Positions 35,494 to 44,119 of a stretch of DNA of 64,000 nucleotides are shown piece after piece. How positions within the stretch are numbered: position 1 is the first letter of the stretch; every line of letters starts with the position of its first letter. A program made the translations under genes and the position numbers. A model generated the notes under the pieces. That model saw nothing but the letters and a program-made list of their open reading frames with translations, searched no databases and was not told where the DNA came from. Origin of the DNA: Pseudomonadota bacterium (GTDB taxonomy: Bacteria > Pseudomonadota > Gammaproteobacteria > Steroidobacterales > SZUA-146); assembly GCA_039028935.1 (NCBI GenBank), contig JBCCHD010000002.1, positions 97,864 to 161,863 on the forward strand. Direction: 5' to 3'.

Positions 35494-37251
35494 CTACATG
35501 CGTGTCGGCGCACTCACGCCAATGAGGTCGAGCCCGTTACGAATGACCTGAGCCGTAGCACTGGCCAATGCGAGGCGCGCATCTCGCAATTCGCGTTCGT
35601 CGCACAGCACACGACATGCCCCATAAAAACTGTGAAACCCAGCGGTTAGCTCGCGTAGATAATTCACAACGGTTTGAGGGGCATAATTCTTCGCGGCGAG
35701 CTGTACGATTTCTGGGAAGCGCGACAATAGGGTCATCAGCGCATCCTCTTTGGCGTGCGTAAGACGCGCCAAGTGTTCGATCCCGCTCGCCTGATCCCAG
35801 GGAGCGGCTTTGAGATCAGCATGCTGGAACATACGATGCACTCTCGCGTGGGCGTATTGCACGTAGAAGACCGGATTTTCCTCCCGACTGGTTTTGGCCA
35901 GCTCGAGATCAAAATCGAGATGTTGGTCGTTAGAGCGCATCACATAGAAGAACCGTGCTGCGTCGTTACCCACTTCTTCACGCAGCTCACGTAACGAGAC
36001 GAAGCCGCCCGATCGCGTCGACATTTGCATCCGCTCGTCGCCACGATACAACGTGACAAACTGCATGAGCTGAACGTGCAGCGACTGCGGCGGTTCGCCC
36101 ATGGCCTCAAGGCCGGCGCGAACACGGGACACATAGCCGTGATGATCCGAACCTAGAATGTCGAGCAGGCGATCAAAACCACGTTGGCGTTTGTTCAGAT
36201 GATAGGCAATGTCCGACGCGAAATAGGTGTAGGCACCGTTGGCTCGGCGCACTACGCGGTCTTTGTCGTCGCCGTAGTCTGTCGCTTTGAACCAGAGTGC
36301 GCCGTCTTTTTCGACCACGCTTTTATTCTCTAGCAGTTTGTCCAGCGCCTGTTCGACCATGCCGGTGCGTGTCAATGAGCGTTCAGAAAACCACTCGTCA
36401 AACTTGACACCAAATTCGTCAAGGTCGTTTTTGATGTCGTCCAAAATGGCGTTCAGCACCATGTCCTGAACGAGTGCGTAGTCGTCACCCAGAAGCGATT
36501 TCGCTCGCTCGCCAATGGCGTCGATGTACACGTCTTTGTCACCGCCTTCCGGTTCGTCGGGCGGTAGATCAGCGAGCACTTCCTCCGCCGTGCGGTGAAA
36601 CTGATCGCCGTAGGTTTCTTGTAGGTCCTTGGCGATATCGAGGATGTACGCGCCGCGATAACCGTTAGCGGGGAACGCGATCGCTTCTCCTCGCTTGGCG
36701 AGATAGCGCAGCCAAAGACTGACGGCCAGAATGTCCATTTGTCGCCCGGCGTCATTCACATAGTATTCGCGATGCACCTTGAATCCCGCCGCCGACAAGA
36801 TGTTCGACACGCTGGCGCCGTAAGCGGCGTGTCGGCCGTGCCCGACGTGCAGCGGGCCGGTGGGGTTGGCGGAAATAAACTCGACAAGAACCGTTTCTTT
36901 TGAATTGGGTTCGGCGTGACCAAACTGTTGGCCTTGTTCGAGCACCTGGCGAACGACCTGCTGCGTGACACCCGAACTGAGTCGAAAGTTAATGAAACCG
37001 GGGCCCGCAATTTCAATCGAGTCGATGAGCGGTGAGTCAGGAAAATGCTCGACGACGAGCTCGGCAAGCCTGCGCGGCGGCATCTTGGCCTGTTTAGCCA
37101 GCATCATTGCAACATTGGTGGCTAGATCGCCGTGCTGTGGGTCGCGCGTACGCTCCACGTTGACACGCTCAGGTATTTCAAACGTGGCGAGTTCGGCAGC
37201 GACTACGCGGTCAAGCGCGTCGAGGATCAATTGAGCAAGATCGTTTTTCAC
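35494..37251 (-). CDS. argS: Arginyl-tRNA synthetase
   Basis: 585 residues from GTG at 37251, giving the expected start KNDLAQLILDALDRVV; a TTG at 37260 adds three residues. The N-terminal Arg-tRNA-binding domain (about 1-110) is followed by the class I catalytic core with HVGHGRHAAYG (HIGH motif) after SANPTGPLHVG, the KMSKS-equivalent MSTRSGGFVSL, and a C-terminal DALR anticodon-binding domain (about 465-585) ending GVSAPTRM. It charges tRNA-Arg in the cytosol. It lies between priA and the SPOR gene on one strand, the pseudomonad order. Confidence 0.96.
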   Translation of the reverse strand: MKNDLAQLILDALDRVVAAELATFEIPERVNVERTRDPQHGDLATNVAMMLAKQAKMPPRRLAELVVEHFPDSPLIDSIEIAGPGFINFRLSSGVTQQVVRQVLEQGQQFGHAEPNSKETVLVEFISANPTGPLHVGHGRHAAYGASVSNILSAAGFKVHREYYVNDAGRQMDILAVSLWLRYLAKRGEAIAFPANGYRGAYILDIAKDLQETYGDQFHRTAEEVLADLPPDEPEGGDKDVYIDAIGERAKSLLGDDYALVQDMVLNAILDDIKNDLDEFGVKFDEWFSERSLTRTGMVEQALDKLLENKSVVEKDGALWFKATDYGDDKDRVVRRANGAYTYFASDIAYHLNKRQRGFDRLLDILGSDHHGYVSRVRAGLEAMGEPPQSLHVQLMQFVTLYRGDERMQMSTRSGGFVSLRELREEVGNDAARFFYVMRSNDQHLDFDLELAKTSREENPVFYVQYAHARVHRMFQHADLKAAPWDQASGIEHLARLTHAKEDALMTLLSRFPEIVQLAAKNYAPQTVVNYLRELTAGFHSFYGACRVLCDERELRDARLALASATAQVIRNGLDLIGVSAPTRM

Positions 37252-37346
37252 AGCGGCCAATCGGGTAAAAATCAGGCCCGACAGTCTACATGATGGCGGC
37301 GGTCGGTGGCAGCCTATCGATGGCGAAATAGTGGGTCTATATCGGT

Positions 37347-39521
37347 CTAGAATAGTTCAAGCGGATCGACATCCAGCGACCAGCGCACGCCTGATGCCGG
37401 TGGGCTGGCGTGCAGATAGGTACTAAGCTCCCGTAGGAGAAAATTGAGCGTACCGCGCTGCATCGATTGCAACAAAAGCTGACCGTGCAATCGTCCCGCT
37501 CGGCGCGCCATTGGCGCAACGACCGGGCCGTAGAGTTCGATCTTGTGTTGCGCGGCGGCCTGCTCGAGATAACGCCGAGCCTGGCGCAAAAAGTCCATCG
37601 TCGCGGTTTGGCTGCGACTGCTGGCCCGAAGCAGGGCTAAAAAGCTAAACGGAGGCCAGCGCGTGGCTTCGCGTTCAGCGAGAGCCGCGTCGGCGAAGGC
37701 GGCATAGCCGTCATCGATTAAGTGTTGCAGCAGCGGGTGTTCGGGCATCGACGTTTGAATCAGCACGTGACCGGGTTTCTCCGCGCGACCCGCGCGCCCC
37801 GCGACCTGCACAATAAGCTGAGCGAGCCGTTCGGTGCTGCGAAAATCTGCACCAAACAGTCCTTGGTCGGCATTCAATATGACGACAAGCGTGACGTTGG
37901 GAAAGTGATGCCCTTTGGCCAGCATTTGTGTGCCGATGAGGATTTTGATTTGGGCGCTGTTCACCTTATCGAGAAACGCTTCGAGCTGCGACCGCGATCG
38001 CACCACATCGCGATCCATGCGACCGACCGGGTAGTCGGCAAACTGCTCGGTCAGATATTCTTCAATACGTTCTGTGCCCTGTCCGACCGGCTTAAGTTCG
38101 TTTCCGCAATTGGGGCATGTGTTGATGACCGGCTCAAGGCGTGAGCATTGATGACACCGCAGCGAATGGCTTTGCTGGTGATAGGTCAGATGGGCATCGC
38201 AATCGGGGCAATCAGCGATCCACGCACATTCGCTGCAGTACCAGGTGGGTGCGTAACCACGACGATTGAGAAAAAACAGTACCTGACCACCAGCGCTGAG
38301 ATGCGCCTTGGCGGTGAGCACGGCGCGCGTGCTCAGGCCTTGATGGCTAGGTTCCGTGCGCAAATCGATCAATCCCACTTCGGGCGGTTGCGCGTTTCCG
38401 GCGCGCTGCGTCAGGGATAACAACCGGTAACGCGATGCGGCAACATTGTGCAGCGATTCGAGCGATGGCGTGGCGGAGCCCAGGACAATGGGTACATCGA
38501 ATTGTCGCGCGCGCCAGACAGCCAGATCGCGCGCCGAATACCGAAAACCTTCTTGCTGCTTGAGTGACCCGTCATGCTCTTCGTCGATGATAATTAGGCC
38601 CGGCTCGATTAGGGGCACAAATACGGCCGATCGTGTGCCGATAATGATGCGGGCATCCCCTTCGCGAATCGCTCGCCAATTATTGAGCCGTTCGGTGTCC
38701 GTCAGCGCCGAGTGCATGAGGGCGATAGGCGCGTCAAACCGACGTTCAAATCGGCTTTGCAGTTGGGGGGTCAGACTGATCTCGGGCACGAGCACAAGCA
38801 CCTGGCGACCGGCCTTAAGTACGCGGCTGATGGCATGGAAATACACTTCGGTTTTGCCGCTGCCCGTCACACCATGCAGCAGTGAACAACGAAAACCCGA
38901 GGCGGCAAGGGCATCGACGGCGACTTGCTGCTCTGCGTTGAGCGTGTGTGGTTGCTCACAGGCCGAGGCGTGTTGCAGGTGATTCACGACTTGGCGCTCA
39001 TGCGTTTCAATCCAGCCACGGTCGTCGAGCGCGCGAAGCGCGGCACGTGCGTCGAAATCGAGCGAGTTCAGCCTGTCGAGGCTCACGCCGTCGGGGTGAC
39101 GCGTTAACCACCGCCACAACTCGGCCTGTCGAGGCGCCCGCTTGAGTCGCTCGAGCGCCTGAGCGGGGGCACCGGCTGCACAGCGCCACACACTTTCTAC
39201 GGCGGCAAGCGGCACGCCGTCCCGGAGTTTGCGCGGCAGCGCGGCAGCTACCACTTCCCCGATGGGATGCTGATAGTAGTCGGATGCCCAGCTCAGCAGC
39301 GCCAGTTGCTCGGTATCCAGACACGGGGCTTCGTCGAGTACCCGCTCGATACGCTTGAGTTTGTCTGGCGTGACATCGCTGTGGCTGGCGAGACTGAGCA
39401 CCACCCCGGTTTTACGACTACGACCAAACGCCACGCGAACCCGCATGCCGGGCACAAGCGTCTGTGGATGACTGGGCAGTAAATAGTCAAACGGCTTGCG
39501 CAGCGGCACGGCAAGGGCCAC
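37347..39521 (-). CDS. priA: Primosomal replication restart helicase PriA
   Basis: 724 residues from GTG at 39521, the first canonical start; homologous-looking codons (ARVALAVPLR) begin two codons upstream, so the start is not certain. The N-terminal fork-binding domain (about 1-100) precedes a superfamily 2 helicase core: Walker A GVTGSGKTEVY, DEEH in IIIDEEHDGSLK, GSATPS, and motif V-VI QVAGRAGRAEKPG. Between the lobes lies a cysteine-rich zinc region (CSECAWIADCPDCDAH, then CHQC and CPNCGN). PriA reloads the replisome at stalled forks. A cluster of four DnaA boxes lies 64-104 bases upstream of its start. Confidence 0.96.
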   Translation of the reverse strand: MALAVPLRKPFDYLLPSHPQTLVPGMRVRVAFGRSRKTGVVLSLASHSDVTPDKLKRIERVLDEAPCLDTEQLALLSWASDYYQHPIGEVVAAALPRKLRDGVPLAAVESVWRCAAGAPAQALERLKRAPRQAELWRWLTRHPDGVSLDRLNSLDFDARAALRALDDRGWIETHERQVVNHLQHASACEQPHTLNAEQQVAVDALAASGFRCSLLHGVTGSGKTEVYFHAISRVLKAGRQVLVLVPEISLTPQLQSRFERRFDAPIALMHSALTDTERLNNWRAIREGDARIIIGTRSAVFVPLIEPGLIIIDEEHDGSLKQQEGFRYSARDLAVWRARQFDVPIVLGSATPSLESLHNVAASRYRLLSLTQRAGNAQPPEVGLIDLRTEPSHQGLSTRAVLTAKAHLSAGGQVLFFLNRRGYAPTWYCSECAWIADCPDCDAHLTYHQQSHSLRCHQCSRLEPVINTCPNCGNELKPVGQGTERIEEYLTEQFADYPVGRMDRDVVRSRSQLEAFLDKVNSAQIKILIGTQMLAKGHHFPNVTLVVILNADQGLFGADFRSTERLAQLIVQVAGRAGRAEKPGHVLIQTSMPEHPLLQHLIDDGYAAFADAALAEREATRWPPFSFLALLRASSRSQTATMDFLRQARRYLEQAAAQHKIELYGPVVAPMARRAGRLHGQLLLQSMQRGTLNFLLRELSTYLHASPPASGVRWSLDVDPLELF

Positions 39522-39584
39522 GCGAGCAATCGTAAGTGACTGATTTACTGAGTTGATATTAACGCTATTGCTCCCGGAAAGAGA

Positions 39585-39625
39585 TTATCCACATGTGGAT
39601 AAAATGTGGAAAACCTTGTGGATAA
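39585..39625. promoter_or_regulatory. Cluster of four DnaA boxes
   Basis: Three perfect high-affinity boxes and one near-consensus box lie within 41 bases. TTATCCACA occurs at 39585-39593 (plus), directly abutting TGTGGATAA at 39594-39602 (minus), forming an 18-base palindrome. TGTGGAAAA, the complement of TTTTCCACA, is at 39605-39613, and TGTGGATAA at 39617-39625. They lie in the 135-base gap between the SDR gene and priA, upstream of priA. Confidence 0.88.
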
Positions 39626-39656
39626 GCTGGGTGGCTGAGGTTGACAACGCGCCCAA

Positions 39657-40361
39657 TCATACGGAACGCGTGATGCCTCCATCGACGCGTATATTTTGAC
39701 CAGTGATGTAGCCTGCGCCCTCGGAGGCGAGGAATGCAATGGTGGCCGAAATTTCGTCGGTTTTGCCGTAACGGCCCATCGGCACACGGGCGCGGAATGC
39801 GTCGTTTTCGGGCAGGCTGTCGATAAAACCGGGAAGCACATTGTTCATCCGAATATTGTCCTTCGCGTAAAAATCGGCAAACAGCTTGGTGTACGCCGCC
39901 AGCCCGGCACGAAAAACGCCGGAAGTGGGAAACACCGGATCCGGTTCAAATGCCGCAAACGTCGAGATGTTGATGATCACGCCACCCTGCTGCGCCTGCA
40001 TGATCGGCGCAACGAGACGGGTCGGGCGCACGACGTTCATAAAGTACACATCCATGCCCCGATGCCAATCTTCGTCGGAGAGCTCAAGAATCGGGGCGCG
40101 CGGCCCGTGACCGGCGCTGTTCACCAGCACATCGATTCGGCCCCATTTGCGCATCGCGGCGTCGACCAGTGACGAGAGATCCTCGCTTGACTCATTAGAA
40201 CCCGTCACGCCCACGCCGCCCAGTTCTTTCGCCAGCGCTTCGCCCCTGCCGGAGGAGGACAATACGCCGATCGAAAAGCCTTTCTCAGCCAGACGCCGCG
40301 CCGCCCCGGCGCCCATGCCGCTGCCACCTGCGGTAATCAATGCAATTTTTTCAGTGGACAT
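39657..40361 (-). CDS. SDR-family protein without the classical YxxxK pair
   Basis: 234 residues. The NAD(P)-binding Rossmann start is ITAGGSGMGAGAARRLAEKG (TGxxxGxG type), followed by the NSAGHGPR (NAG) motif. The active-site region reads NISTFAAFEPDP then FPTSGVFRAGLAAYTK: where the catalytic Tyr and Lys of YxxxK are expected the aligned residues are Ser and Arg (SGVFR), or nearby non-catalytic ones. It ends with an ordinary SDR segment SATIAFLASEGAGYITGQNI. It may be a catalytically altered FabG-like protein. The gene is on the same strand as priA; its start is divergent from the HNH gene. Confidence 0.88.
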   Translation of the reverse strand: MSTEKIALITAGGSGMGAGAARRLAEKGFSIGVLSSSGRGEALAKELGGVGVTGSNESSEDLSSLVDAAMRKWGRIDVLVNSAGHGPRAPILELSDEDWHRGMDVYFMNVVRPTRLVAPIMQAQQGGVIINISTFAAFEPDPVFPTSGVFRAGLAAYTKLFADFYAKDNIRMNNVLPGFIDSLPENDAFRARVPMGRYGKTDEISATIAFLASEGAGYITGQNIRVDGGITRSV

Positions 40362-40531
40362 CGTTTTCAGCTCCTGGAGTGGGTGCTCAGTTCTGCTTCA
40401 GCTATCGGTGCGGAGCCGGGCGGTGAAGGCGCAATTTGGTCGCTGCATTGCGTCGGGTTGGCGCAGAATAATCGCGCTAATTCATGCGGTTTGCAATTGA
40501 CCGGGGATTCTGGAATAACAAAGACGACACG

Positions 40532-41137
40532 ATGGATATTCGTCAACAAGTTTTGCGCACTGATGTAGCCGGTATGCCACTGGAATGGATCAGCTACAAA
40601 GATGCTGGCAGGCTCTATCACCTAGGCCAAGTGGCCTATGCGTGCGGTAGTGCGCTGTACACTTTGCACGGTGGCATCAATGCGCGCACCGGGCGTCGAA
40701 GCATTATCGATGTCAATTCCATCATCGCCACGCATGGCGACGGCCCTGGCATGTGCAACAAGCACTACGACTATCGCCCGCCGCTAAACAATCAAACGCT
40801 GTTCCGACGTGATGCAAATTTGTGCCTGTATTGTGGGCATCAATTCATGGTGCAGGCCTTGTCGCGTGATCATGTCAGACCAATCAGCCAGGGTGGGGCC
40901 GATACCTGGGAAAACGTGGTTACGGCATGTCGACGTTGTAACAATCACAAGGCGGGCCGCACGCCCACGCAAGCAAACATGCAGCTGCTGGCGATTCCAT
41001 TTGCACCCACCTATGCCGAGTACATCTACCTTAAAGGCCGACGCGTGCGCGCCGATCAAATGGAGTATCTACTCGCCCACTTTCCAAGGCGAAGCCCGCT
41101 GCATGCCCGACTCTGCGATGAACTGTCGAAACACTAG
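40532..41137 (+). CDS. HNH endonuclease
   Basis: 201 residues from ATG at 40532, which gives the N-terminus DIRQQVLRTDVAGMPLEWI; an upstream ATG at 40484 would add 16 poorly conserved residues. The C-terminal half carries an HNH domain (about 85-145): CLYCGHQF, DHVRPISQGG, NVVTACRRCNNHKAGRTP. The two CxxC pairs hold a structural zinc, and His/Asn act with Mg. This HNH_5-type protein is common and short in gammaproteobacteria, with no toxin or restriction genes nearby. Its substrate is unknown. Confidence 0.88.
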   Translation: MDIRQQVLRTDVAGMPLEWISYKDAGRLYHLGQVAYACGSALYTLHGGINARTGRRSIIDVNSIIATHGDGPGMCNKHYDYRPPLNNQTLFRRDANLCLYCGHQFMVQALSRDHVRPISQGGADTWENVVTACRRCNNHKAGRTPTQANMQLLAIPFAPTYAEYIYLKGRRVRADQMEYLLAHFPRRSPLHARLCDELSKH

Positions 41138-41185
41138 GCGTGTTTTGCGGTATCGATAGTTGATGGCGCGACGGAGAACCACACC

Positions 41186-42067
41186 GTGCTGTATTTGATT
41201 GACGCCAGTATTTACGTTTTTCGGGCGTATTATTCCTTGCCCGATTCCATGACTGACGCAGACGGTAACCCCGTGCAGGCAGTGTATGGATTTACCAATT
41301 TCCTGTGCGACTTTGCCCGGCGCGCCAAACCGGAATTCGTTGGCACTGCGTTTGATATCAGTCTGACCAGTTCGTTTCGTAACGATCTGTATCCAGACTA
41401 CAAAGCCAACCGCGATCCGGCGCCAGACGAACTTAAACGCCAGTTCGTCTATTGTCGGGCCATTAGTCGTGCCATGGGTTTTCCAAGCTTTGCCGACAGC
41501 ACGTGCGAGGCCGATGACATCATTGGCACGCTGGCCACCAAATGGCGTCAACGCAATCAAGGCGTCACGATCATTACGCGCGACAAAGACTTAATGCAGC
41601 TCATTACACCCGGAGATGTGTATTGGGATTTCGCCGGTGATCGACGCGTGCAGCACCATGAGGTGCTGGGCGAAATGGGTGTGCGCCCTGAGCAGGTGGC
41701 AGATTACCTCGCACTCACGGGTGATGCGGTTGATAACATCAAAGGGGTTCCAGGCATTGGCCCGAAAACGGCGTCAAAACTGCTCGAAGCGCATGCGGAT
41801 TTGGATGCCATCTATGCGCACTTGGATGATCTGCAGCATATCAACGTGCGCGGTGCCAAAACGCTGGCCGCTAAGCTCATCGAACACCAGGACACAGCCT
41901 ATCTCGCCCGACAGCTCACGCAGATTAAATGTGACATGCCCATTAGTGCGGCCAAGACGGCCCTCAGGCGCAAAAAACCCGACATGACCGAAGTGGGCCG
42001 TTTGTTTGATGAACTCGGCTTCTCAACGACACTCAGAAACAAAGTCGCTGCGCTGGCGACGAGTTAG
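41186..42067 (+). CDS. 5'-3' exonuclease / flap endonuclease-like protein
   Basis: 293 residues from GTG at 41186, with GGAG 9 bases upstream. The PIN-like N-terminal nuclease domain (about 1-165) holds the acidic residues of the metal sites: LIDASIYVFRAYY, then DYKANRDPAPDELKRQ, then STCEADDIIGTLA and ITRDKDLMQLI. The helix-hairpin-helix DNA-binding domain (about 180-250) has the segment GDAVDNIKGVPGIGPKTASKLL. The protein is the free-standing equivalent of the Pol I 5' nuclease domain, resembling E. coli ExoIX (Xni) in size, but with the full acidic set. It likely trims 5' flaps in repair. Confidence 0.9.
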   Translation: MLYLIDASIYVFRAYYSLPDSMTDADGNPVQAVYGFTNFLCDFARRAKPEFVGTAFDISLTSSFRNDLYPDYKANRDPAPDELKRQFVYCRAISRAMGFPSFADSTCEADDIIGTLATKWRQRNQGVTIITRDKDLMQLITPGDVYWDFAGDRRVQHHEVLGEMGVRPEQVADYLALTGDAVDNIKGVPGIGPKTASKLLEAHADLDAIYAHLDDLQHINVRGAKTLAAKLIEHQDTAYLARQLTQIKCDMPISAAKTALRRKKPDMTEVGRLFDELGFSTTLRNKVAALATS

Positions 42068-42636
42068 CGCGCTTGTTGCGGCACCTTGCGGATTAGATTG
42101 GTGTCGTAACCTTGATCGCCTACGATTGAGACCAGTGCGTTGTACGTCACATCGCTCATAATCGGCTCGCGAGACATGATCCAAACGTAGTCACGTTTGT
42201 TACGGCCAATGATGGTGTGTTGATAGTCATCATCGACATACACAACTCGATAGTCGGCTTTGATGGGCCAGATAAAGCGCATGCCCCAAACGGCGTTTGA
42301 GGGGTCGTCAAAAATAAATCCGGTGGGGTTGTACGTCTTACGCTCGCCGTCAAATGCCCCTTTGTTAAACGAAAAGGTGGTCGCCACAACGTCTTTTTCT
42401 TTACGTTCGTATCGCTCCGTTGCGTTATAAACGTCTTTTTCAAGAAACGTGGGGATGTTGGCAATCACATACCAATTACCCATGAAGCGATCGATGTCGA
42501 CGTATTCGGCCGTTTTAATCGGCGGCATGGTCGGACCTCCGGCGCATCCGGTGGCGCCTACTGCCAACAGCAGCATAAGAAAAAAAGGTGGCAATAATGT
42601 AGGGCGAGCGCGGCTCAGCGCGGTGGTACGATTCAT
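42064..42636 (-). CDS. Lipocalin family lipoprotein (Blc-like)
   Basis: 190 residues. Signal with lipobox ATGC (Cys about 31). The lipocalin signature is at the start of the barrel: FMGNWYVIANIPT (GxW), and the second conserved block is YRVVYVDDDY. The domain matches bacterial lipocalin Blc, which binds fatty acids or lysophospholipids at the outer membrane. Ends tail to tail with the exonuclease gene (4-base overlap of stops) and overlaps the upstream DUF6134 gene by 4 bases. In related genomes such lipocalins sit beside DUF2878 and lipid-modification genes; only part of that set is present here. Confidence 0.88.
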   Translation of the reverse strand: MNRTTALSRARPTLLPPFFLMLLLAVGATGCAGGPTMPPIKTAEYVDIDRFMGNWYVIANIPTFLEKDVYNATERYERKEKDVVATTFSFNKGAFDGERKTYNPTGFIFDDPSNAVWGMRFIWPIKADYRVVYVDDDYQHTIIGRNKRDYVWIMSREPIMSDVTYNALVSIVGDQGYDTNLIRKVPQQAR

Positions 42637-43373
42637 GGTGTTACTCGTGTCGACATTAACCCGGCGTCTTGGCGCTGCTCGCGGTGCGTCTCAAGCAGAT
42701 CGAGTCGCTCATAGCGCAACACGCGATCGCCTTTGGCCTTGCTTTCAAGTGCGAGCCACTCGGTGTTTGTTTCGTCATACCAGATCAATATATCAACGGG
42801 TTTGCCGGCGTAGTCTTTCATGCTTTTGATGTTGTACTTGCGGGCGCCCACATCGGTGTCGCCCAACAACACGGTGTCCGGGCCCAGATCACGGATATCA
42901 ATGTCGACGTAATCCCCCGTTTGGGAGTTCAACAGCTGTGTGGCATCGAGGATGCTCGGATTCCAGTAGGCGAAGGTCTGCACGCAGCCGTCAACGGTCT
43001 GATTGCCTTTGTTACTGTCGATTGCCAACACGTCGTCTTGCTTGGCCGCCGACACCGTCTGTTGTTTGCCATTACTGTTGGTGGATGCTTCGATCGACTC
43101 CAGACAGTCATCGCGCCAGTTCTCCACACTTTGGTGGCGGTACTTGAACGCGGTAATAAATAGGAGCTTCACGTCGAAGCGGGCGCGGCTTTCGACTTTC
43201 TTGCCGCCCTCGGTCTCGGTCAGGTCAAAGTGGTGGAAACCGATCGGCTTATTGTCTAACAACACTTGGAATCGGTAGCTGTTGCCCGATTCGACCGAAC
43301 TGGCGGCTGCGCTCGAGATGGCGGCGACCAGCGTGAATGCGAACGTGATCAGGCATGCGATGAGTGGCTTCAT
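42633..43373 (-). CDS. DUF6134 periplasmic protein
   Basis: 246 residues from ATG at 43373, chosen because GAGGGG lies 8 bases upstream; an ATG at 43382 would sit on the ribosome-binding site. Signal peptide to about residue 22 (ISSAAA). The domain shows the DUF6134 pattern: FQVLLDNKPIGFHHF, then RARFDVKLLFITAFKY, QTFAYWNP, and LESKAKGDRVLRYE. The family is beta-rich and periplasmic, and may bind lipid; no function is proven. It lies between DUF2878 and lipocalin in one operon with 4-base and 14-base junctions. Confidence 0.82.
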   Translation of the reverse strand: MKPLIACLITFAFTLVAAISSAAASSVESGNSYRFQVLLDNKPIGFHHFDLTETEGGKKVESRARFDVKLLFITAFKYRHQSVENWRDDCLESIEASTNSNGKQQTVSAAKQDDVLAIDSNKGNQTVDGCVQTFAYWNPSILDATQLLNSQTGDYVDIDIRDLGPDTVLLGDTDVGARKYNIKSMKDYAGKPVDILIWYDETNTEWLALESKAKGDRVLRYERLDLLETHREQRQDAGLMSTRVTP

Positions 43374-43387
43374 GGTCATCATCCCCT

Positions 43388-43966
43388 CTAAGCGGCGTGA
43401 TCAATCGCGACCGTACGCTCGGACGACTCAGGTGCGTTGGACACAGCCGCTTCGAGATTTGGGTGTCCATTGAGGTAGCGTGAGATGTACACCATGAGCG
43501 GCATCATGAGCGCCCACCCGATGCCGACAATGACGAGTGCCGTGGTGGGATTTTCAAACTGAACCGCCCCCGCTTTGGCACCCGCTGCAAACGCCATCGG
43601 ACCGCCAATCCCACCAACCAGTGCGGCGACGAGCAGATGGTCTTTGAGCCAGCGGAAGCCGACATTGAGTGTTGTGGCAAATAACACCCACATGGCGATG
43701 ATCCAGTAGGGTGCGATGGGGCCGGTGTGGTCGACGTATTCAAGCCATCCACCCACAATCATGAAGGATTCCCACACTAAGCCGATCAGAGCGGCGCTCG
43801 CCAACAGCGCCACCGTGCGCGACTTGATCTCAGCGCTGGCGATGTGCACGATGCTCGCCGCGAGGATGGCGAGTACGCCGATCCACGGCATACCGGCGGC
43901 GGCGCCGATGACACAGGCGAGCCAGCTGATTTTGAATAGGGTTAGGTTGGTGACGATCGATTTCAT
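43388..43966 (-). CDS. DUF2878 membrane protein
   Basis: 192 residues with about five hydrophobic helices. The family segment YWIIAMWVLFATTLNVGFRWL lies near residues 85-105, and WLACVIGAAAGMPWIGVL in TM1. The C-terminal 25 residues are hydrophilic. DUF2878 proteins are inner-membrane proteins of unknown function, usually encoded with a cyclopropane-fatty-acid-synthase-like gene, DUF1365 and a lipocalin; the first two are absent here. First gene of the DUF2878-DUF6134-lipocalin operon. Confidence 0.82.
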   Translation of the reverse strand: MKSIVTNLTLFKISWLACVIGAAAGMPWIGVLAILAASIVHIASAEIKSRTVALLASAALIGLVWESFMIVGGWLEYVDHTGPIAPYWIIAMWVLFATTLNVGFRWLKDHLLVAALVGGIGGPMAFAAGAKAGAVQFENPTTALVIVGIGWALMMPLMVYISRYLNGHPNLEAAVSNAPESSERTVAIDHAA

Positions 43967-44119
43967 GAATTGGGCCTTTGCTTAACGTACGAGCAGACGG
44001 TAGCACCGCCTCTGTGAAAGAGTGGTCTGTCTTGGGTGAACGGGTGGTGAAAGAATAGAACCAGTAAAATCAGAGGATTAGGTTAAATTCTGCCGGTGTT
44101 GATGGTCGCGCAGGGCCAT

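Noticed and set aside
39585..39625. Reading the DnaA-box cluster as the chromosome origin oriC
   Set aside because: No dnaA, dnaN, rpmH, mnmG or parAB nearby and no clear AT-rich unwinding region. The cluster is reported as a DnaA site only.
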